Source: an uncultured Bacteroidales bacterium
GTDB taxonomy: Bacteria; Bacteroidota; Bacteroidia; Bacteroidales; FEN-979
DNA length: 57,897 nt
NCBI GenBank assembly: GCA_903837605.1
Contig: CAILVF010000005.1
Span: 1-57,897 of the forward strand
Direction: 5' to 3'
A program made the position numbers and the translations under genes. Under the pieces are notes generated by a model. The model had not been told where the DNA came from. It made no database searches and worked only from the letters and a program-made list of their open reading frames with translations. Position 1 is the stretch's first letter. Every line of letters begins with the position of its first letter. This document shows positions 22,989-31,776 of the stretch, in pieces.

Positions 22989-24899
22989 ATGGAGATGAAA
23001 AAAAAGCTGCCGGCATGGCTTGAGCCTGTTTTTTTCATTGTCCTTTTCAGCCTGGCTGTAAACCTGAGTTTCAGCTATCATTCCGGGAAGGGTTACTTCA
23101 ACTGGAAAAGCGAGATCTGGAGCGACCGCGCGGGATATTATATTTACCTCCCTGCAACATTCTATTATCACTGGGATATCAAACAGGTTCCGGCGAATAT
23201 GGATGAGAAAACCGGATACGGCTTCAGGTACGATACGGTGAACCATAAGATACTTACAGAGAACACTTATGGCATCTCGCTTTTGCTTTCACCTTTTTTC
23301 ATTGGAGTTCATTTTATCACCAAGGTCTTCCATATCCCCCAGGACTGGGCTTTTGCGCCAATCTACCATCATATGGCCGATGTCGCAGCAGTGTTTTATC
23401 TTGTGTTCGGATTGATCCTGCTGAGGCGTTTCCTTCTCGGCTATGTTTCGGAACAGGCTTCATTCCTCACCGTTTTCCTGCTCTTTGCAGGTACGGGCTT
23501 GTTTTACTATTCCATAGCCGCGAGCCTGATGCCGCCGGTTTTCACCTTTTTTCTTTCGGCTGTATTCCTGTTTTTTCTGAAGAAATTTTTAAACGATCCT
23601 GGGAAATTACTCACTCCTCCGGGGCGTAACCCGAGTGAGGGGCTCAGCCCTGAGGTTAAGGCCAATCCCGGAAAATTCCCCTCTCCTCCGGGGCATAACC
23701 TGGATGAGGGGCTCAGCCCTGAGGTTAATGCCGATCCAGGGAAGTATCTGTATTTCCTGTTGTTCTCGCTTGCCCTGTCGCTGGAAATACTGATTGCCCC
23801 TGCCGCCGCCCTGATGCTTTTTGCCGTTTTTTTCCTGGATGTTTCCAGTCTTCAGCAGCTAAAAGAAAGAGTAAGAAAATTACTCATGCCACAATATTCC
23901 CTGGTATTCCTGCTGATATTCTTCCTGGTATTTTGTCCGCAGATGGCTTACTGGAAATACAGCAATGGAAATTATATTCCGGGCAGGACCGGTGCTTTGT
24001 GGTTCACCAACCTGCTTTCGCCCCGCCTTCCTGAAGTATGGTTCTCTACTTTGAACGGATTGTTTATCTATGCCCCCCTGATGTTTTTCATCCTGGCAGG
24101 GATGATTGTTATAATCAGGAAAAAAGCCGTGAACGCCTGGCTGGGCCCGGGGGTTTTCGTTCTGCTGAGCTATCTCCTCGCTTCCTGGTGGTGCTGGTAT
24201 TCGGGTTGTGCCTATTCACAGCCGTTGTTCACAGGGTTTCTCCCTTTGTTCGCCCTGCCTCTTGCATTTTTACTGCAGCAGGTTCTCAACCGAAAAAGAC
24301 ATCCGCAGACTATAATTCTCATTGGTCTTATGCTGCTGTGTTCAGCTTACACATCCAGGCTCAGCTATACTTTTGAAGAATGTTTCTTCGGATCGGCCTG
24401 GGACTGGGCGCAGTTCGGAAGGATGCTGAATAAGGCAAAGATACTGCCAGTAAAGCCGGGATATTCCTACCGCAATGATTTTGAGAACGGGGCTATAACC
24501 AACGGTGCAACAACCACCCGATTGCTTTCCCGATCGGGGGACTACAGCCTGTTGTTTGACAGGGACCATGAATACAATATGTATTTCTTCGAATACCTGG
24601 ATAACATGAAAAAGGCCAAACAGCCTGCGAAACTCCGGGTGACCTGCCAGGTTTTTAAAACCGCAACTTCCGCCACGGAGGCTGTTATCGTTTGCGATAT
24701 AAAAAAGGACGGGAAGCAGTTATACTATGAATCAAGGCCTTTGGATGTACCTATGTCGGCGACCCGTCAATGGTACGCCGTGCCTGCGAATTTCGATATC
24801 CCTGCGAACCTGGATCCCTGGAGCGAGGTAAGGGTGTACATCTGGAACAGGGCCAAATCAAAGTTTTACGTGGATGATCTTGAAATCAATACCGACTAA
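22989..24899 (+). CDS. GT-C-like membrane glycosyltransferase with jelly-roll tail (paralogue 3)
   Basis: Same design as the previous gene: 636 residues, first helix, loop with IWSDRAGYYIYLPATFYYH, many helices and a C-terminal beta domain (about 495-636) ending FYVDDLEINTD. Two tandem 23-residue units (203-248, beginning DPGKLLTPPGRN and NPGKFPSPPGHN) interrupt the membrane domain after KKFLN. They are encoded by a 69-bp repeat that also occurs between genes elsewhere. The start lies one base after the previous stop, and the next gene follows without a gap, so the genes 21137-27648 look like one operon. Confidence 0.76.
   Translation: MEMKKKLPAWLEPVFFIVLFSLAVNLSFSYHSGKGYFNWKSEIWSDRAGYYIYLPATFYYHWDIKQVPANMDEKTGYGFRYDTVNHKILTENTYGISLLLSPFFIGVHFITKVFHIPQDWAFAPIYHHMADVAAVFYLVFGLILLRRFLLGYVSEQASFLTVFLLFAGTGLFYYSIAASLMPPVFTFFLSAVFLFFLKKFLNDPGKLLTPPGRNPSEGLSPEVKANPGKFPSPPGHNLDEGLSPEVNADPGKYLYFLLFSLALSLEILIAPAAALMLFAVFFLDVSSLQQLKERVRKLLMPQYSLVFLLIFFLVFCPQMAYWKYSNGNYIPGRTGALWFTNLLSPRLPEVWFSTLNGLFIYAPLMFFILAGMIVIIRKKAVNAWLGPGVFVLLSYLLASWWCWYSGCAYSQPLFTGFLPLFALPLAFLLQQVLNRKRHPQTIILIGLMLLCSAYTSRLSYTFEECFFGSAWDWAQFGRMLNKAKILPVKPGYSYRNDFENGAITNGATTTRLLSRSGDYSLLFDRDHEYNMYFFEYLDNMKKAKQPAKLRVTCQVFKTATSATEAVIVCDIKKDGKQLYYESRPLDVPMSATRQWYAVPANFDIPANLDPWSEVRVYIWNRAKSKFYVDDLEINTD
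23595..23732 (+). repeat. Two 69-bp GC-rich repeat units in frame inside GT-C paralogue 3
   Basis: Units 23595-23663 and 23664-23732 share CTCCTCCGGGGC and GAGGGGCTCAGCCCTGAGGT. Related single copies lie at 34996-35052 and 56521-56579. A GATCCNGGGAA sequence stands on both sides, like a target duplication. Confidence 0.9.
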
Positions 24900-26189
24900 A
24901 TGGTGAAAAAGATCCTTTTCGTGATGGTGCTTATCCTTCTCTGCGTATTCGCTTTGCAGAAGAAGACCGGGCTGATACACAGCAAAGGCCTGGAAGGGTT
25001 TGTGCCGAAAGATTCTGTACCCCGCTTAACCGGCGAAAGCTGGATGAACGGGACATTCCAGTCGGCATACGGTACTCATGTCAATAACTCCCTGGGCTTC
25101 CGCAGCGACCTGGTGAGGCTTTACAACCAGATTGATTTTTCACTCTTCGGGGTACCGCATGCAAACAAGATCGTGGTTGGCAACGGCAATTACCTTATCG
25201 CACAGCAGTATATCGAAGCTTCCCTGGGCTATGATTTTGCCGGGAAAGCGGCTATCGACCGCAGCGTGGAGCTGATGAAAGCCTTGCAGGACAAGCTGGA
25301 ACAGACGGCAAAGGTGCATTTTTTGGTGCTGTTCGTCCCCGACAAAGGCACGTTCTACCCCGAAATCATTCCGCAGAGATACCTTAAAAAGAAGCAGGAG
25401 CTTACCAACTACGCCTATTACGTGGAGCGCTGCAAGTCGGCAGGAGTGAATTTCATTGATTACAATGCCTGGTTCCTGAAGATGAAGGATACTTCAAGGT
25501 ACATCCTTTATCCCAAGACCGGCATCCACTGGAGCACTTACGGATCGACCCTCGCCATCGATTCGATGATGAATTACCTGAGGATCAGATTCGGGATGAA
25601 TATCCCCAGGCTGGCCGTCGACAGTATCGTGGTAAGCAAAAAGGCCAGGTACGAGGATGATGATATCGGCCGCACCCTCAACCTGGTGAGGCCCCTTTCG
25701 TATCCTCCAATGGCTTACCCGGCTTTTCATTTTATCGCCGACACCACGAAACCCAAGCCCAGGGCTTTGTTCGTGGGCGACAGTTTCTACTGGCAGCTTT
25801 ATTACCCTGGGTTTATCGCAAATAATTTCAGCAATAATGAATTCTGGTATTACAACAAAGACGTGTATCCCGAAACCTTCAACGCCCCCAAATCCACTGC
25901 CCGGATCAATTACATTCACGAGATCCTGAGCCAGGACCTGGTGGTGCTTATCCAGACCAATGCGGCATACGGCAATGTGGGCTATGGCTTCGTTCAGCAG
26001 GCATGGCAGGGGCTGAATTCCAGCGGCGACAGGGTGAAGGAGTTCGAGACGAGCATACGCAACACTCCCGAATGGCTTGAAAGCGTAAGGCAGAAAGCGG
26101 TGAAGAACAATGTTTCCCTGGATGAGCAGATCCATCGCGATGCAGTATATATGGTTGAACAGGACATCATGAACAGCAAAAAGAAATAA
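24900..26189 (+). CDS. SGNH-type O-acetylation partner (AlgJ/AlgX-like), pair 1
   Basis: The 429-residue protein has one N-terminal membrane segment and a periplasmic SGNH-like domain. With the MBOAT next door it should move acetyl groups onto an exported polysaccharide. NNSLGFRSDLVRLYNQ and NKIVVGNGNYL are family features. The predicted catalytic serine is Ser295 in FVGDSFYW and the histidine is His210 in KTGIHWSTYG. The aspartate two positions before the histidine in AlgX-type DTHW is a glycine (Gly208) here. I recall this GxHW variant from relatives, so it is probably a subgroup trait. It starts directly at the stop of the previous gene. Confidence 0.83.
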   Translation: MVKKILFVMVLILLCVFALQKKTGLIHSKGLEGFVPKDSVPRLTGESWMNGTFQSAYGTHVNNSLGFRSDLVRLYNQIDFSLFGVPHANKIVVGNGNYLIAQQYIEASLGYDFAGKAAIDRSVELMKALQDKLEQTAKVHFLVLFVPDKGTFYPEIIPQRYLKKKQELTNYAYYVERCKSAGVNFIDYNAWFLKMKDTSRYILYPKTGIHWSTYGSTLAIDSMMNYLRIRFGMNIPRLAVDSIVVSKKARYEDDDIGRTLNLVRPLSYPPMAYPAFHFIADTTKPKPRALFVGDSFYWQLYYPGFIANNFSNNEFWYYNKDVYPETFNAPKSTARINYIHEILSQDLVVLIQTNAAYGNVGYGFVQQAWQGLNSSGDRVKEFETSIRNTPEWLESVRQKAVKNNVSLDEQIHRDAVYMVEQDIMNSKKK

Positions 26190-26190
26190 T

Positions 26191-27648
26191 ATGGCATTCA
26201 GCAGCAGTTTGTTTCTTGTATATTTCCTGCCGGCTTTCCTGATCGTTTTATTTTTGTGCCCGCCTAAGCTCAGGAATTACTGGATTCTGCTTGCTTCTGT
26301 TGCTTTCTACGCCTGGGGTGCGCCTATGTTTATACTGGTGCTGCTGGCTTCGGTGCTCATTGATTTTTATCTTGTACGGCGGATGTCGCTTTCCCAGGGG
26401 GAGACGCGCCAACTGCTGTTCTGGGTTTCACTGGTATTAAACCTTGGGTTGCTGCTTTACTTCAAGTATATGAACTTTTTCATAGAGCAGCTGGATATCT
26501 TCTTCGGGCATTTCGGCGCCAATCCCTCGCCCTGGGTGAAGATAGCGCTGCCGCTGGGGATCTCGTTCATCACCTTCCAGAAACTTGCCTATACCCTCGA
26601 TGTGTACAAGAGGCAGTTTGATCCTTTTGAGAGGCTGGAGCATTATGCTATGTATATCCTGATGTTCCCCCAGCTTTTGTCGGGGCCCATTGTGAGGCCC
26701 AAACAGATCGCTGCACAGATTGCAGACCGCCGCAGTAATGAAACTCTTGATGACCGGCTGGCGGGCTTTTTCAGGTTCTCGATCGGACTTGCAAAAAAAG
26801 TGCTTATAGCCGATGTGCTGGGAGAGCAGGTGAACCTGGTGTTTGCGATGGATTCGGCCCAGCTTTCGAGCTCCCTGGCGTGGATAGGAGCCATCGCATA
26901 CACCTTCCAGATCTATTTCGATTTCAGCGGGTATACCGATATGGCCATCGGCATCGCCCGTATGATGGGCTTCAGGCTGCCCGAGAATTTCAACAGTCCG
27001 TACGTTTCGGGATCCATCACCGAATTCTGGAAACGCTGGCATATGACACTGGGGAGCTGGTTCCGTGATTATGTTTTCCTGCCACTGGCTTATGCAACTT
27101 CCCGCAAGCTGCCCAAAGAAAAATATTTCGGGATACGGGCCGATAAGGTGATCTATCTTATTGCGACTTCGGTTACCTTCCTCCTTTGCGGCTTCTGGCA
27201 CGGGGCTGCGTGGACCTTTATCCTATGGGGTGTGTACCAGGGGATATTCCTCATTTTCGACCGTTTGTTCCTGCTTAAATATTTTAAAAAGGCCGGACGG
27301 ATCGCCAGCGTGACCGTGACTTTTTTTATCACTGTCTTCGGATGGGTTTTATTCCGCAGCGATAGCCTGGATTCGTTCAGGTTTTATATTCGGCGGATGT
27401 TCGCATTCAGGGGCGGGAATAATGATCTATGGCTTAACCCGAAGTTCTGGACGATACTCATCATCGCTGTGATATTCTCATTTATCGGGTTCAGCAAAAC
27501 GATAGAAAGCTGGCAGAACAGGATTTACGACAAGCCCGGGAATGGCCTGATCACAGGCTTTACCATACTTGGCATGCTGCTGTTTATATTGTCGCTGTCG
27601 GCTGTCACCTCCACGGGATTCAGCCCGTTTATTTACTTCAGGTTTTAA
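26191..27648 (+). CDS. MBOAT-family O-acyltransferase (AlgI-like), pair 1
   Basis: The 485-residue protein has many membrane helices. It passes acetyl groups across the inner membrane to the SGNH partner encoded one base upstream. Both conserved histidines are present: His284 in FWKRWHMTLGSWFRDY and His337 in CGFWHGAAWTF. PLGISFITFQ and the DFSGYTDMAIGIARMMG segment are further family signatures. Length is normal. It is the last gene of the 21137-27648 run and converges on the secreted protease gene. Confidence 0.92.
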   Translation: MAFSSSLFLVYFLPAFLIVLFLCPPKLRNYWILLASVAFYAWGAPMFILVLLASVLIDFYLVRRMSLSQGETRQLLFWVSLVLNLGLLLYFKYMNFFIEQLDIFFGHFGANPSPWVKIALPLGISFITFQKLAYTLDVYKRQFDPFERLEHYAMYILMFPQLLSGPIVRPKQIAAQIADRRSNETLDDRLAGFFRFSIGLAKKVLIADVLGEQVNLVFAMDSAQLSSSLAWIGAIAYTFQIYFDFSGYTDMAIGIARMMGFRLPENFNSPYVSGSITEFWKRWHMTLGSWFRDYVFLPLAYATSRKLPKEKYFGIRADKVIYLIATSVTFLLCGFWHGAAWTFILWGVYQGIFLIFDRLFLLKYFKKAGRIASVTVTFFITVFGWVLFRSDSLDSFRFYIRRMFAFRGGNNDLWLNPKFWTILIIAVIFSFIGFSKTIESWQNRIYDKPGNGLITGFTILGMLLFILSLSAVTSTGFSPFIYFRF

Positions 27649-27751
27649 GACCGGGCGCTTTCCCTCTCTTATTCTATGATCACCTTCGCGACCCATTGTC
27701 AGGACCGTGGGCTTTCCCTTCCTATTCTATGATCACCTTCGCGACCCATTG
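27649..27751. repeat. Direct duplication of the protease gene's 3' end
   Basis: About 50 bases (27649-27698 and 27703-27751) are repeated with a 53-54-base offset. The identical part starts TATTCTATGATCACCTTCGC and contains, on the minus strand, the last codons QWVAKVIIE and stop of the protease gene. The outer copy lies beyond the real stop and is not translated. Confidence 0.85.
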
Positions 27752-30700
27752 CTGTGAGCCGCAAACGGCTTTAAGGAAATACAGGCCCCGGTCCAGGGAG
27801 CTTACATTCAGGACCATGCGTCCCGATTCAGGTGAAGAATTTTTTGATAATACCACGATACCCCTGATATCACTGAGTTCTATCCTGGCCATTCCCCTGA
27901 TGTCGCCGGGGAAACAAACGTTAACATGATCCTTTGAAGGATTGGGGAATATCTTCAGCGTGCCTGCAATGGGGCTGCTGATGCCGTTGCTGAGCGGGAC
28001 GCTGATAAAATTTTTGCGTGTAAGGGTTTTCGTGTTTTTATTATCCGAAACGCTGAGGGTGACGTCATATGAACCGCTTTCAGGATAGCTTACAACAGGA
28101 TTTGCCGCAGTGGAGCTTGACGGAGTTCCACCGGGGAACTCCCATTTACGGGAAATGATATCCGCATACGAATCATCCAGAAAAGTGATGGTATCGTTGA
28201 TGCGGGCATTTGTTTTGGTCGCATGGAACAGGGGGTACGGACCGCTTGTGTTGATGCTGAAAAAATCGAGGTAACGTTTCATCAGCTCTTTCTGGGTGGT
28301 GGGATACAGGCTGTCGGTAAGGCTGCCGAATTCAACCATTGAACCTATGGTCTTATACCCTTCTTTGTCATAAGTGAATTGCAGGCATACGGGGCTTGGG
28401 TCTGTGTTTTCAAAAGCCCTTACTGCGCCCTCAGCCGGTTCAAGCTTGTAGATGGCTCCGTTTATATCGTTCTCGTAAATAAAGTTCATGCCTCCGGTAA
28501 AACTCCCTGAATTGCCTTTGACCCGGTTGTAGAAGAAAGCCGGGACCCTGGCGGTTGTGTATTTAAAGTACGGCAAAACCAGGACAGGGCTGCTCATCGA
28601 CCATATGGCATTCCCCTCCATATACAGCTTGCCTCCATGATTGAGATAGCTTGCAAACTCATTGCCTTCATTATGGTTGGGTATATATTCATTTCCGTTT
28701 GTCCCGTTCATGAGGAAAGCAGCGCTGTACAGCTCAGGGTTAAACGAGGTATTGGTGAACATATCGTATGGAATGCCCAGGCTGTCGAGGGCGGTGATCA
28801 TGGGCTCCAGGGACTTCGAATCGGCTGACAACCTGGCTATGACGATCTTTTTATGTCCCAGTGTCATACTCAGGGGGAACGTTGTTACAGGGATGTTGCT
28901 CCCGCTGAGGCGGATGTTCAGGATGATTTCATGGTCGGTGTTTACCGAACGCGATGCCCTTACGAGGAAGCGGTATTTCTGGTTCCCGGGAGGAGGGCAT
29001 TGGGCTATCTGAACTGTTGGAGCCGAGAGGATACTGATCATGGTATCGGCAGGAAGCAGGCTCATGCTGAGGTTTTCGGCGCTTACATGACCGTTGTTGA
29101 AAAGGCTTATCTCCATTTCGGCGACTTCACCCGGATCGAGCTGGTGGTTGTCACCATCGAGGATAGCCGGTTCCCCTATAGCCATTTCAGGGGCTATGAC
29201 AGGGAGGATAAGATCGCGGGTCCAACTCCTTGTTCCCGTCATCAGCTGAATGCTGAAACTGACCGAATGCTGGTCGGGGATTAACCCGGACAGGCGGAAG
29301 ATAAATGCATTGTCGAACTGCAGTGATCCCCCGGCCCTGAGGAGTGGGATAGTAAGGGTGCTGTCCTGGAAACTGATCGCCTTATCGGGACAAACAAGCC
29401 TGATGCTCAGATCCTGCATGTCGTATAGAGTTTTGTTGCTCACAGAAAGATTAAGAGAAGCAGGTACATCATACCTTAAATTGCCGTCCCAGCCTGCTGC
29501 ATATGAAAACGATAAACCAAGCCCGTTTGAGATTTGAAAGGCTTTGTTGTCAAACTGGCGGGATATATCTTCAACCCTCACATTTACCGAATATATTTTT
29601 GTAGAATCGAGGCCCGTGGCAGAAAGCAGTCCGCTATCACTGATCCTGAATTTCTCATTCGCCTGGATGGGTTTATACAAATATGATTTACCCTGCAGGG
29701 GAACCCTTTGGTTTAAGCATGCAATATCATAAGATATGCCGTCACCGCCCGACCAGCCTGTATATACAGGTATTGAAACCGATTCATTGGTCATGCCCCC
29801 GTAACGAACCTCATACTGCCCGCCGGGATAGAGTATCAGTTCAATATTATTATCGGCCTGGCTGCCTTTAAAATTCATTCTCATGAACCAGCGGAATACA
29901 GCCTTGTTGGGGGACAGTGAAACGCATACGCTGTCAACAGGGTTGATCCCTGTAAAGTAGCTGCGGGAGAAAGCAGGAAAAATTGCAGGAACGGTTTTTA
30001 ACATGATGGCATCATCGATGGTAAACAGGTACGGGATGGCCCTGTCTTCAAATGAAACAAGACCGAGAGTGTTCACCCAAACCGAATCGTACACTTTCCC
30101 TGCAAACGGGAAGCTGAAGGGAAGGGCGTAGCAGCGGAATGGTTTTAGCTGGGGGGGCAATGACATGAATGAACCCGGGTAATACTTAAACGCTGAATCG
30201 CCCAGGGTCCTGCTGAAATCCTGGTTTAACGACCATTTCAATGGTGCGATCCCCCCGGCCGACTGCAAAGCCTGCTGGTAAGGCTGATTCGCGGTAAACG
30301 GGGGAAGGTCGGTTGTGGTTATCCGTACTTTATTGAAACCGGGGTTTGCCAGCACTGAAGCATAGGTAACGCCATCCTTAATGCATGGTATAGTATCCTG
30401 GGGACAGGTATAAACAGTTGTTCCGCCCGAATAGTTTATGAAAGAAAGATGAAGTATGTCGCCTTCAATATTCATCAGGGAGTCGCGGTTTTCGACGATG
30501 AGGAAGAAGCGGGCATATTGGCCGGGTTCGGTATAGCTAAGCAGGGGGCTCACATCCAGTCCGAATTCAAGTGTATCGGAACCCGGCATAGTATCGGATC
30601 CCTGCATTTTGCGGAAATTGCCCTGGAAGTTGAAGATTGGAAAATCAATACTATGCTCAGGGATCATAAGCGAGGTGTCGGCAGCTACTCCAGCCCTTAT

Positions 30701-31774
30701 GCTGAAATGGTTACGGCATATTGTACGGAATGAAACCTTCATGGTTAATTCGGGCTGGTAATCTGCGAGGGGTTGCATAATGATCACCCTGCCGTTTTCT
30801 ATCCCGCCTGCACCATAAGGCAAGGCCAATGCACTGTACAATGCATAGTAAAACCCGTGGTCGTTGCCCCACCAGTCCCCATAGCTGTTGGCTATCCTGA
30901 ATCCGCCTATTTCCCAGTCGTGTATATCGACCTTCCCGTCACCGTTAATGTCGATATTATTCGTGTACTTACCGTCGTTATTAAGATCATACCTGATGGA
31001 GTCGTTATACCCGATAACGGTTCCTCCGTGGTTTGCATACCAGTTAAAAGCGACCATCACAGGTTTATCAGCTTCGGGAGTCCCCTGGGGGAGGTGCCTG
31101 AAGTCAGGTCCGTCGGGCGCTTCGGCAGAGTATAATGCAACACCTCCTACAGGAGAGCCATCCAGGTGGTCATAGAGGTAGTGTTTAAGAGTAGTCTGTC
31201 CGGCTTCAGTATTCATGGGGATAGTGTACATGCTTCCCAGGCGGTTATGCATGCCGTTATAATATTTTTCATAGCCCGAAGGCCATCCCCAGGCTTCCAT
31301 CGCCCAGTTGGAACCGTAATCGGCTTCGGTCATCTGGCCCTGGGACTTTAAGACGTCGAGGCTGTAAAAGAAGCTGACCCCATTCCCCCATTCGGAATTA
31401 TTAAAAAAGTTATATGTATAATGTGAGGGATAAGAGTTTTCGGTAAGCCTGCCGTCGAGGCCACGGAGGCGGTTGATCTCATAGGCGAATACATAGGAAA
31501 CGCTGTGGTGCTGCTGGCAGGAAGCATAGGTGTTCTGCGAGGTGATGCCGCAAAAGCTGGCATTGGAAGAGTTGTCGACCGCGGCTGGTAAAACGGTCTT
31601 CAGGCAATGTTCAGGCATCTGAAGAACGGGGATTTCGTTAATCCTGTTCCCATCGTATCGTATGAAAGCAGATGGTTTGGGAGGAGTTAAGTGTGAAGCG
31701 GCATCCTGTGCCCGGCTTTCAGGCAGGAACGACATCCCCAGGGAAAATGCAATTAATAATTTCAGCAATTTCAT
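27722..31774 (-). CDS. Secreted papain-like (C1A) protease with PKD domain and T9SS sorting signal
   Basis: The 1350-residue protein has a signal peptide (about 1-22) and a papain-like domain (about 70-350). Gln80 and Cys86 in QNTYASC have papain's oxyanion-Gln to nucleophile-Cys spacing. NHGGTVIGYND supplies the histidine, and RIANSYGDWWGNDHG the asparagine. An insert with NNDGKYTNNIDINGDGKVD looks calcium-binding. Beta-rich domains follow, then a PKD-like domain (about 1180-1265) and a type A T9SS sorting domain starting LKIFPNPSKDHV and ending QWVAKVIIE. It should cross the outer membrane through T9SS. The product of the next gene upstream may be co-transcribed. Confidence 0.82.
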   Translation of the reverse strand: MKLLKLLIAFSLGMSFLPESRAQDAASHLTPPKPSAFIRYDGNRINEIPVLQMPEHCLKTVLPAAVDNSSNASFCGITSQNTYASCQQHHSVSYVFAYEINRLRGLDGRLTENSYPSHYTYNFFNNSEWGNGVSFFYSLDVLKSQGQMTEADYGSNWAMEAWGWPSGYEKYYNGMHNRLGSMYTIPMNTEAGQTTLKHYLYDHLDGSPVGGVALYSAEAPDGPDFRHLPQGTPEADKPVMVAFNWYANHGGTVIGYNDSIRYDLNNDGKYTNNIDINGDGKVDIHDWEIGGFRIANSYGDWWGNDHGFYYALYSALALPYGAGGIENGRVIIMQPLADYQPELTMKVSFRTICRNHFSIRAGVAADTSLMIPEHSIDFPIFNFQGNFRKMQGSDTMPGSDTLEFGLDVSPLLSYTEPGQYARFFLIVENRDSLMNIEGDILHLSFINYSGGTTVYTCPQDTIPCIKDGVTYASVLANPGFNKVRITTTDLPPFTANQPYQQALQSAGGIAPLKWSLNQDFSRTLGDSAFKYYPGSFMSLPPQLKPFRCYALPFSFPFAGKVYDSVWVNTLGLVSFEDRAIPYLFTIDDAIMLKTVPAIFPAFSRSYFTGINPVDSVCVSLSPNKAVFRWFMRMNFKGSQADNNIELILYPGGQYEVRYGGMTNESVSIPVYTGWSGGDGISYDIACLNQRVPLQGKSYLYKPIQANEKFRISDSGLLSATGLDSTKIYSVNVRVEDISRQFDNKAFQISNGLGLSFSYAAGWDGNLRYDVPASLNLSVSNKTLYDMQDLSIRLVCPDKAISFQDSTLTIPLLRAGGSLQFDNAFIFRLSGLIPDQHSVSFSIQLMTGTRSWTRDLILPVIAPEMAIGEPAILDGDNHQLDPGEVAEMEISLFNNGHVSAENLSMSLLPADTMISILSAPTVQIAQCPPPGNQKYRFLVRASRSVNTDHEIILNIRLSGSNIPVTTFPLSMTLGHKKIVIARLSADSKSLEPMITALDSLGIPYDMFTNTSFNPELYSAAFLMNGTNGNEYIPNHNEGNEFASYLNHGGKLYMEGNAIWSMSSPVLVLPYFKYTTARVPAFFYNRVKGNSGSFTGGMNFIYENDINGAIYKLEPAEGAVRAFENTDPSPVCLQFTYDKEGYKTIGSMVEFGSLTDSLYPTTQKELMKRYLDFFSINTSGPYPLFHATKTNARINDTITFLDDSYADIISRKWEFPGGTPSSSTAANPVVSYPESGSYDVTLSVSDNKNTKTLTRKNFISVPLSNGISSPIAGTLKIFPNPSKDHVNVCFPGDIRGMARIELSDIRGIVVLSKNSSPESGRMVLNVSSLDRGLYFLKAVCGSQQWVAKVIIE

Positions 31775-31776
31775 TT

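Noticed and set aside
23595..23732. Genuine protein domain repeat in the GT-C paralogue
   Set aside because: The same DNA sequence occurs between genes at 34996 and 56521, and the paralogues lack it.
24900..26189. Calling the pair 1 SGNH protein inactive because of Gly208
   Set aside because: Serine and histidine are kept and the GxHW form occurs in relatives as far as I recall, so activity is likely.
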